Below, piece after piece: positions 56,101 to 64,000 of a DNA stretch of 64,000 nucleotides. The position numbers were made by a program, and so were the translations under genes. This stretch comes from Pycnopodia helianthoides (Eukaryota; Echinodermata; Asteroidea; Forcipulatida; Asteriidae): NCBI GenBank assembly GCA_032158295.1, contig CM063243.1, positions 2,232,001 to 2,296,000 on the forward strand. The letters are read 5' to 3'. The notes under the pieces were generated by a model, which ran no database searches, was not told the origin of the DNA, and worked only from the letters and a program-made list of their open reading frames with translations. The number at the start of each line of letters is the position of its first letter. The stretch's first letter is position 1.

Positions 56101-56645
56101 AGTTCTACAAACAGCGACCGAATCGGTGTTCGATTATTTTGTGTTTTTATACAAGCGTGCGGTGTGGGTACTTCAAACAGTTAACTGAACCGGTGTTCAA
56201 ATAATTTTTAAAACAGACTTTATTTAGTTCAACTGAGGAAATGTGGAATTTCCCAGAACTCTGCATATTTCAAGTAAAATCCGTTCAAATCCTCATGTAA
56301 ATTGTGCAAACTGTGGAAATTTGAACGTGCCAAACAATGTCCATCGATACGCTGTTTCGTGTTAAAACAGCACACTACGAACAGCTAAATATAACACTAA
56401 CTTTAAAACAACCATGACTGCTATCTTGAAGCAAACTGTTTCACTGACAAATTGTTGTTAATGAATTCGACATTTCAAGTCTTCACCGTCAATAAACAAA
56501 GTGGTATCACTGTTAAGCGATGTGTGTTGTACATATTTTAACGAAGCTGTGTGATCCACTTCTTTGAGACACTGTACAGCCGTTGAAGCTTAAAATTGAA
56601 GGCTTCTAATTTGTCAGTTATTTCTCGGTACTTAATCACAGTCTC

Positions 56646-57125
56646 TCAGAACCTCGTTGTACGTTTACAGACGAAATGTTTGCGAAAGCTACACATTAGG
56701 TCATTCCACGTTTGAGTGTAAAATATCTCGACACAGTCTCCATCGCCGTTGGGTTCGCCAGTGTACCAGTTGGTATAACCCCTAGAGTGGCTACCGTCGA
56801 TCCAGGCAAAGGAGCCATTGGACAGATCCAGGCGGTAGCCGATCCAGACTCTACTGCTTAACTTGGATGTGATAAGCAGGAGGAGGTAGTTGTGTTCCTC
56901 TTTGCACATAATGGACGCCAGATGAGATGGTCTGCCGAGGCGTGACAAACCCTGACAGTACTGTTCAGCTTCATCAAAGGTCTTGGCATCCGTCACGAAA
57001 AGGTAGCAATGATTCCCAAAACGTGCCCATGGACTCTTGCAGGACGTGCATGCGGGAGATACGATCAGGAAATGCGACTGAAGGATAGCTACAAGAATAC
57101 TGAAAACAGTGAAGTTTGCTGCCAT
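56646..57125 (-). CDS. Secreted C-type lectin, copy F (159 aa), canonical calcium site
   Basis: A minus-strand paralogue of the lectins at 26385, 29986 and 33237. The signal peptide and residues 1-75 are nearly the same; the second half differs and is shorter. Cysteines 29, 40, 57, 131, 145 and 153 support the fold; Cys26 and Cys74 are extra. The sugar-choice motif is EPN (124-126) with WND (140-142), the canonical mannose-type calcium site by family rules, so this copy is the best candidate for a working mannose-type lectin. It ends KRTTRF and lacks the FSVQ tail of copies B and D; its 3' flank also differs from theirs. The leader is of the same class as the lectin at 29986, with homology continuing upstream to about 57550. 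It sits in an inverted copy of the lectin unit. Confidence 0.9.
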   Translation of the reverse strand: MAANFTVFSILVAILQSHFLIVSPACTSCKSPWARFGNHCYLFVTDAKTFDEAEQYCQGLSRLGRPSHLASIMCKEEHNYLLLLITSKLSSRVWIGYRLDLSNGSFAWIDGSHSRGYTNWYTGEPNGDGDCVEIFYTQTWNDLMCSFRKHFVCKRTTRF

Positions 57126-57244
57126 TTTGAGCTCTGGGTGATAGCGTCTGTCCTCGGCAGGACGAAAACAGTTTTTAGCAATAATGTGTAGCTGTAATAA
57201 ACCGCATCCCTGCCTATCGACCTTCACAGTTAATACATACTGCA

Positions 57245-58360
57245 TTTAACCGCATTTTGAAGATTTTCGCCCTGGGAGTGATGGACTATAAAGCACTCTA
57301 AAAAATTATGTTTTCATACCGTTCATTGGCTTTACTATAGTACATATTTATTAGTAGGATTGTTGTTCAAAAAGAGTGAATCTATAATTAATTGGCTTGT
57401 TATATTTAACCTGGTCTTACAGAGCTTTTAAGAATCACGGAGTATCTTATATTTCATTCATGTTATATTTGCATCGGGGATGAATAATTCAACGTTGTCT
57501 TTCCAGTCTCCACACCCTTACACTAATGTGATAAACACTGTATAATTAATGATGCTTTAAGAGACCTGCGGGGGAAAACGCGCCTCATATAATGTTTATA
57601 AATAAACAGTTACAAGAAAGAAACAAACTGGAAGAAATAAAAAAAAAAGGGATGAAACACAGCGGGGGAAATATCTGCCGAAGGTAGGTATAAAGCGAAA
57701 AGGGTTAACTCGTGTGATGTGCCGGTGTTATAGGGAAATCTGTCCCTCAGAGATTCTGTCCCCCCAATGGGAAATTAACTTGGGCTGAAGGAGGTTGATT
57801 CAAAAGAGGGCGCTATCAGAAGAAGTTTGGCACAGTTCACCGTTACGCGGGGAACAGAATCTCCGGGGGACAATGATCTCCTGCCACACCGGGTATAATA
57901 GGCTCAACGCTAATTTGTGGCAGGGAATTGTTGAAACCCTTAATATAAGTGCGTGAGTAATACCATGGAATTACACAAAATGCAGGAAGGTTCCACTCGT
58001 TACTGGCTTGTTGGTGAAAGGGCTGTTGGAAACTTAAGAACCTCGCGCAGGCTCTGTCAGCAAAACACACGGAAGCCTGCTAGCTACTACAAAGAACAGG
58101 AGGCTCATGGCCACTTTATCAAAAGGTTGATCTGGGTATAGGTCTTCACATGGTCTGTATGTCTGTACAATTCTGTGCACGAAGTATTATGAGTGAAATT
58201 ATTTTGTAGCCTTTTTCAAAAAATAAACTACACAAGTCTGGGATTTGATCACCCTCTTAGATAAGTGGAATGGTCCAGTCTGGGATATCAAGGACTTTGA
58301 CTCCCCCAAGCATGCCAAGGCATTGCACTTTGGAGAAAACAGTGAAACAATTTAAAAATG
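57245..58360. repeat. Inverted lectin unit (upstream side of copy F)
   Basis: Read in reverse complement, this matches 29640-29960 (leader side of lectin C) and 35600-36250 of the main cluster. The shared words include aagatactc(c/a)g(t/c)gatt, aaagccaatgaacggtatg and the agattctgtccccc segment. It shows that lectin F came from the same duplication, then inverted. Confidence 0.65.
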
Positions 58361-58599
58361 TTTAGTGAATTTATTTTCGATGATAAATCAACAATACTCG
58401 GCATAAGCCAGGTGTAGAGAATCGGGTAAGTCAACAGTAGATACCAAGTTACAAAATGGTGATAGAATTTGATGGATTCGGGAGACTAATGAACAACTTG
58501 AACCCTGTATGGAGTAAATATTCGACTTAAGGAAGTCCTTCCTCATGTCTCTTCACAGCACTGTGCCATATTATGGTCAAGCTCAATGTATACTTAAAC

Positions 58600-59300
58600 T
58601 TGAGGGTATCATCTGGCTAGACTTGATGCAGTCCTCTTCAGCTGATGGCACACATTCAAAAAGGGTACTTGGTTTCGAAAAGCTTTACTCACGGTGGAGA
58701 ATCATCATCTGAATAAACTTGTCATGCTAGACATGATGAAGTCCTTCTTTACCTTTTGTTAAACAGCCCAAAAAGCACTGGTACTGGTAGCATATGGGGC
58801 CTTGGTCTATGGTTAGCCCCAACATTTCTTAGTCCAACATTTCTTAGTCCAAAGTGAAAAATCACGTGGCTAGACTTGATGCAGTCTGTCAGCTGGATTC
58901 ACATATTCCATAAAACTATCGTTGTAGCACATTTTGGGACTTTGCTCTATGGTTTTAGCCCCAACATTTGTGAAACCATTTGAAAAGTTAACTCAAGGTG
59001 GAAAATCACCTGGCTAGACTTGATGCAGTCTGTCAGCTGGATTCACATATTCCATAAAACTCGTGGCACATTTGGGGGCTTTGCTCTCTGGTTAGCCCCA
59101 ACTTTCTGAGGCCATTTGAAAAGTTAGCTCAAGGTGGAAAATCATCTGACTATAGACTTGATGTAGTCTGTCATCAGCTGGATGCACACATTCTTCCAAA
59201 AAGGTAGCCTTTAATTGCCTTCCTCATGGTTAGCCTCAACATTATCTTCGAGTCACTTCTAAGAGTTGAGAATAAGCTGGCTAGACTTGACACAGTCCGT
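58600..59300. repeat. Tandem repeat, about 140 bp unit, six copies
   Basis: Copies of ctggctagacttgatgcagt followed by ct(g)tcagctggattcacatat, ggttagccccaac(a)tt and ctcaaggtggaaaatcac occur near 58615, 58725, 58867, 59012, 59150 and 59279. The last copy lies in an 88-codon minus-strand frame (59174-59440, starting MLRLASVYGLPDVPLTEGKY) that is interrupted in the others. The third and fourth copies are the most alike, as expected for recent unequal exchange. Whether the last copy is an exon is unclear. Confidence 0.65.
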
Positions 59301-59754
59301 CTTCTCCTGAGGTCACACATCTCAAAAAACCACTGGTTGGCCTCTATGATCTCTTCGTGGTGGCGAATCAAGTGGCTATGGTATTTACCCTCAGTTAGTG
59401 GCACATCAGGAAGTCCATAAACGCTGGCAAGCCTCAACATCCATCAACGCCTCTAAGCCTCTCTAGGCATCTCTAAGGGTCTCACGGTCTGCAGAACAAA
59501 ATTATTGTTTTTTATTTCAAACTTATACTTTTTATAAGCTGATACATCCCCTCTCTTTTTGTGTTTTCTAAGAAATTGTGTCAATCATTTTGATTGCATT
59601 TCCACCGGTTGGTTTTGGTGTTTTTATTAAACGAGATGAGAATAAAGGCACTTTTAGTTTAAGAATTTATCAATCTAAACCTTCAAAAGTAACTGGAAAC
59701 AGTATATTTTTTTGCCACATTCAGGGAAAAGTTACTGGATAATTTCAAACTAAC

Positions 59755-59825
59755 CACTGTGGGTTTGTTGTTGACTTTCTGCAACTTATCCTCCACCAAA
59801 TGCACATCAGAACAGCTCTGCTGAA
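59755..59825 (-). CDS. Exon-like block, possible internal exon
   Basis: After a good acceptor (ttttgttcctcag) 71 bases stay open in phase 2 (QQSCSDVHLVEDKLQKVNNK, then PTV) and end GTG|gttagt. The style (QQS followed by charged helix residues) recalls block B at 8094-8176. The product is unknown. Confidence 0.3.
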
Positions 59826-60869
59826 CTGAGGAACAAAAACAAGAAGCCAGACAGCTTTGTAAAAAAAAAAACATGCGTATAAATATCTCAAGAGCTGAAT
59901 GCTATAGACCTTAGGATGTATATTGTCATTTGATTAGGGCGACCCGGCAAATCGACAAAAGAAGGTTGCTCATTGGCTGTGTGCCACACGTACAACGATG
60001 TGTGTTTCAAGTGTTTCACCATCGTTTTACCTCTAAGATGGTGGGATGATGATGCCAATGCATAAGGTTTCATTACATGAAGGAGGGCATCATTTTGAAG
60101 CCTTGTGGAAACGTTTTTTAAAGCTTGAACTGGTTGTTGAGTTATTACTTGCCCTTGAGGTTCATAATTACGAAGTTGCAGTTGGTTTATTGTACTGTCC
60201 CATTACAAACATTATGAATGATTAAATCATGATAATTATCATAAAAAATGACAACTGGCGACTTTCAATTCTAACCCTGTCGGAAATTTCCAGTTAGACT
60301 AGTCTTCTAAATGAAAAGCATCATTGGCTACGACCAATATGCAACTTAAGAAAGCCCGAAACAGAGTGACATCACCTTGAATGCTAATGGGGACAGCATC
60401 AACAAGTTCATCGAATATCATGTAGTGTTGGGGGAGGGGGAAGAATAGGGGGAGGGCCCTGCAAGAGAACATGTTAAATCTTCGCTTACCGTTGGCTGTC
60501 TTCAAACCACACTCTTTGTTTTTTCAGGTCAACTAGCAGTATTCGACCTCCACTATTTCTTCATCAGTACATCTTTACCCATTTTATTTTAAGGTCAATA
60601 ATTAACATATTTTCTACCAAATGCTCTAGCTGAGTCTTCTTTCCGAGAAAAAAATAATATACTGAATGAGATGAATCGCACTAAGACCTTTAAAAAGTGG
60701 AGGTTGAATATGTCACAGTTTTCCTTACCTTGGTCCTTTGGTGACCTCCACTGTACATCAGATCCGCAGAAAACACTCACACATACCACACAATCCATAG
60801 ATCTTCAACTCTGATCGACTGGTCACAGTCCTTTGAGAATCAGCACAATAACGTTGAGGAGCATGTTCA

Positions 60870-60994
60870 TCATCTTGTAGACTCATCAAACAGTTCCATC
60901 GATGGTTGACGATTCTTGGCTGAAAATGGGGAGCTCTCTGCAGGCTGGGTCCACTTCATCAAGTCATTGATTTCCCTGAGGTCCAAATAGAGGT
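60870..60994 (-). CDS. Terminal exon of an unrecognised minus-strand gene
   Basis: A strong acceptor (tttatgcatttgtctatttag) is followed by 40 codons and TGA: DLYLDLREINDLMKWTQPAE, then SSPFSAKNRQPSMELFDEST and R. The composition is protein-like (acidic and amphipathic, no low complexity), and the acceptor has a proper pyrimidine tract. The first base of its first codon must come from an exon upstream, at higher coordinates. I cannot identify that exon or the family. Confidence 0.45.
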
Positions 60995-61303
60995 CTAAAT
61001 AGACAAATGCATAAAAGATAGGCCCTATATAAAAGGTTTATTCAAAATAGTCATCACAGCATAAAAAGTGAATCGCAACTCAATTAAATCATAAAAAAAC
61101 TAAAACTGCATCATTAAAAGGACATCAAGATATAAAAATCAATCAAGTAAAAGAAAGCAAAAGGAACATACTCGTATCTAGACAATACACATATCCACAG
61201 AATTCCTGCGCAAACAAAAATGATAGGCCTACTAAAAATCAACTTGAAAAAAAAAACCACTAAAACTAATTTGACCCTTTTCATTTGTTTATTTTGTGTT
61301 TAG

Positions 61304-61696
61304 TTAAAGGGACATTCAGAATTGGTATGAAAAAAAACTTGTAAAATATACTTACTGATCACAGATTTACATAAAACTTACACGGTCTAATGATGATGAT
61401 AGTAGAAAACATCCCTTGAATATTTCTGTCTGAATGCCATATTTGATGAGAAATGAATAAACTAATTTTCCGATTGGAGTTTATCGCTCAGTGAGCGTTT
61501 TATTCATTTGTTGAATCTATTATGATTTCATGCAAATGTGTAATCTGTTTTTCACTATTTTCTCGTGACCCAGATGGCCGATTGATCTCAAACTTCTACA
61601 GGTTTGTCAGTTTATGTATATGGTGGATTACATAAAGTGCTTGCACTGCCAGCAACTGTTTTGTTAGCAAAAACAAATTCTGTAATGTTCCTTTAA
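61304..61696. mobile_element. TTAA MITE, complete copy
   Basis: TTAA borders both ends; the inverted ends are AGGGACATTCAGAATTGG and, in reverse complement, AGGAACATTACAGAATTTG. The interior matches the copies at 36534, 42612 and 52381. The orientation is opposite to that of 42612. Confidence 0.85.
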
Positions 61697-62398
61697 TATT
61701 TTGGTCATAAGTTTGATGTTGCAGCCTCATTGCATTAGACAATTTTATAGTTTCCTAGTTGAAGCATTTTTTGTTGTTCATAAAAATGTATCATGACCGA
61801 CTGATAAGAAGCTCTGAAGACCCTGATCCGTAAAACTACTGTTTGAAACAAATAATTCACTAGTGACACAAACTCAGTCTTAAAAAATACAAGGGTCTCA
61901 ATGCTACTGTACTTGTAGATTGCCACACTGCTGGAACTTGTTGGGAGAACATCAAAATTGCAAAACTATAAATGCTTTTTTACAGTGATTTTTTGTTCAC
62001 ATTTAAAAAAAAAACGTACTTTCAACTTGCTCGTCGTACACACGTTCTCATAACTAGATTCAGAAAATTGCTTTTCAAGCTTTTCAACATTATATATAAT
62101 ACCGGGATCGAACACCAGTCCAAACATTTAGGTTCAATAACCACACTTTGTTGGGTTCCCTTACCAACTTTAGAAAAAGGATGCGATCAACTGCTAGTGC
62201 TATGATTTAATGGAGACCATGCAGACTGATTTACACAGCGCACCAATCAAGTTTACAGCTGTTTTGTGCAATCATTTAAATCTTTTAAATGTGCCATGGC
62301 AGCGTGATTACGCATCGCACGATTGTTGACGTGGAATGAGATGTAATGATTTCACAAAACAGCCGTGAACTAGATTGTGCTTGGCACCAATTGGTGCT

Positions 62399-62569
62399 GA
62401 TATGGGGCAGAGGGTACCCCCCTATTGTGTCTTCAATGTGTGCACTGGGAATCTCAGGAATTCTTTTGAGGATTTTTTTTTATTTTTTTTGGGGGGGAGT
62501 TCTATTCAAGAGGAAAATGTGTGTTATAGTATGTGAACATTGGGGGGGGGGGACCCTCTGCCCCATATC
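62399..62569. repeat. Inverted repeat with perfect 17 bp arms
   Basis: gatatggggcagagggt (62399-62415) is the exact complement of 62553-62569. Between the arms lies a poly-C, poly-T and poly-G rich segment. It is probably a short foldback element. A 9 or 10 base run of G next to the right arm may pair with cccccc next to the left. Confidence 0.7.
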
Positions 62570-62579
62570 TGGCATGGTA

Positions 62580-62970
62580 TACTTGGCACAGTAATTAAAT
62601 CAGTCTGGTCTCCATTAATTGAAGCAGTTGATCTCAACCTGCAGTAGTTCTGTAAAGGTGTTAAGGGAGCCAGACAATGGGTTGAACCCAAATGTTGAGA
62701 ATGGTGCTCGATCTCAACATAATAACGTTGAAAAGCAATTTTGTGAACCTAGTTTGAAACTACACCAAAATTTACTCCAAAAAAGCATTCGATTTTCCCA
62801 AAAACATTGTGATTGTTTTCCGGCAGTTGGCATTCTACAATTACAGTAGCATTCCATCGATAAGTTTCATTATCAAGAATGAAGCCGATTGACAACCACA
62901 GCAGGAACAAATATTGGATGGCATTTGGGCAAGGGCTAATTGATACAAAGTGGATTGGCACTATTTATGG
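62580..62970. repeat. Diverged third copy of the 3.7-4.1 kb block
   Basis: The words aatcagtctggtctcca, gcagttgatctcaacct, aatggtgctcgatctc and gatacaaagtggattggcac correspond in order to 3688-4060 and 16045-16440. This places the same repeat family at both ends of the window. Confidence 0.45.
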
Positions 62971-62983
62971 GGCTAACCCGCAA

Positions 62984-63002
62984 CCCCCCCCCCCCCCCCC
63001 CC
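62984..63002. repeat. Run of 19 C
   Basis: An uninterrupted homopolymer, one of many G or C runs in this window. It is a likely place for length error in the assembly. Confidence 0.9.
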
Positions 63003-63380
63003 TCAACTGCTTACCCACCACAAGACACCCATTATTCAGCAACACTCACCCTACCAAGAATACACCACAACTACACAAAAAAGGCTAGGTCTTGATGCTT
63101 ATACAGATACACTAACAAATCTTAGTAATAGTACCCTGGCCACCCCTCACTCCTTTGCTAGTGATAATGACAGTTAGTCAGGCTTCGGTCTTGAGGCTTT
63201 CTATACCGAGTTTACTGCATACAATACTCCAGCCACTCCGTGTTCAACACCAAAGTTTGTCAACAAAAGTTTGCTCTTAAAGTCTGACCTAGACTCGGTC
63301 GAACATGCGACATGCCGTGAAATGTACTAAATAGGCCCAACAGTGACATTTTGTTCGGGATATTCGGAAGCCAGTGAAAT

Positions 63381-63412
63381 CATGTGTACATGTACATGTA
63401 CATGTACATGCA
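63381..63412. repeat. Microsatellite (tgtaca)n
   Basis: A short array of the self-complementary hexamer tgtaca/catgta, about five units. There is no other content. Confidence 0.85.
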
Positions 63413-63593
63413 TGAACGTTAGTTAGTGCATAGAGAGGTAGAAAAATTAAGTGTCCATTTACTTCTTGTTCTTGTTTTTAACTTAAGGAATTTATCAACA
63501 TTCAATACTTCTCAAGTCTTGCAGCTACATGTATTGCCAAATTCTTCCTGAATGTACACAATAGGCTTATGGTAAGAAATATGGTAAACTTAC

Positions 63594-63657
63594 CGGTACA
63601 TTTCATCAAAGAACGTCAGCAGGTCAAAATCCGGTGTACCATCACCCAGTCCTTCGG
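63594..63657 (-). CDS. Exon-like block near the window end
   Basis: The minus strand reads EGLGDGTPDFDLLTFFDEMY in an open frame, ending CCG|gtaagt, a consensus donor. The AG before the block could be an acceptor, but its pyrimidine tract is poor. It could be an upstream exon of the gene whose last exon is at 60870-60994, though the end phases do not join directly. Product not recognised. Confidence 0.3.
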
Positions 63658-63917
63658 CTCCAGTTCACAGAATAATGAAAATGTGCCTCCGCCCTACTCC
63701 TAGAATTATGAGGTTCCATGAACCTCATAGAGGTCCATGTACAAACTACAATACAAAACTTTTTTTCATTTACGTTTCTGCACCTGGAGTTCTCATTTGA
63801 AATCGGATCTCGCCAAAATTAGGCTCTACGTGTTCCTTGGAATCTCATTGAGCGTTGCATGGGTCAAGAAAATCCACTCCGCAAATTTAAAATTGTTAAA
63901 AAGCAATAAATTCTTAC

Positions 63918-64000
63918 CGTCATTCCCAGTCCTCTTCAAACAGTGTGAGTGTTATAACAAATATGGCGCTTGCTGCGCTCGCAAAGGTCTACCGAACAAA
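63918..64000. promoter_or_regulatory. Possible gene start cut by the window end
   Basis: The minus strand has gggaATGACG|gtaaga, a possible first exon with donor at 63917. The plus strand has an ATG at 63964 in fair context, opening MALAALAKVYRT to the window end. The patch is GC-richer than its surroundings. It may be a start region for a gene in either direction; more sequence to the right would be needed to decide. Confidence 0.25.

Overview
The window looks like nuclear DNA of a marine deuterostome, most likely an echinoderm and plausibly a sea star. It is AT-rich, its genes are split by GT-AG introns, and it carries many short inverted-repeat transposons, a tRNA-derived SINE, and Penelope-like and LINE fragments. 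It also holds a tandem family of small secreted C-type lectins. The species assignment is inference; no sequence search was possible. There is one assembly gap (5091-5190). No prokaryotic operon, CRISPR array or rRNA was seen.

Layout. (1) 1-17.9 kb: repeat-rich DNA in which the same blocks recur two or three times (1-570 with 9845-10400; 2953-4990 with 14905-16690, and weakly 62580-62970). It contains a dead Penelope-like element, several MITEs, a 1.1 kb minisatellite with a 16 bp unit, a foldback element and two LINE fragments. Several short exon-like blocks with splice signals lie on the minus strand, including a signal-peptide-like first exon at 17828-17901. They may be a degenerate, unrecognised minus-strand gene family. 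(2) 18-21 kb: no gene recognised. (3) 21.5-37 kb: a lectin cluster made of repeated units. It has three intact plus-strand single-exon C-type lectins (26385, 29986, 33237), one unit that lost its lectin, a minus-strand lectin stub and a truncated lectin leader. (4) 37-52 kb: two conserved single-copy genes, a nine-exon katanin p80-like gene (KATNBL1-like, plus strand, 39233-47094) and an intronless ZDHHC24-like palmitoyltransferase (minus strand, 50911-51756). (5) 56.6-58.4 kb: an inverted copy of the lectin unit with a fourth intact lectin on the minus strand. (6) 58.6-64 kb: a tandem repeat, more minus-strand exon-like blocks (the clearest a terminal exon at 60870-60994) and repeats shared with the left end.

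The most notable biology is the lectin family. The signal peptide and first half of the C-type domain are nearly identical among copies. The half that holds the sugar and calcium site differs, with RPD/WND, QPD/WHD, QPS/WID and EPN/WND motif pairs. This suggests copies kept alike at one end and diversified at the ligand-binding end, in a locus that is being rearranged by duplication, inversion and transposon insertion. The katanin-like and palmitoyltransferase genes sit between the two inverted lectin regions and look like ordinary housekeeping genes. A second notable feature is an array of six tandem hairpins in the first coding intron of the katanin-like gene.

Limits: alignments were done by eye. 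Repeat and element boundaries are approximate unless a terminal repeat or target duplication is cited. Exon calls outside the two conserved genes and the lectins are tentative.
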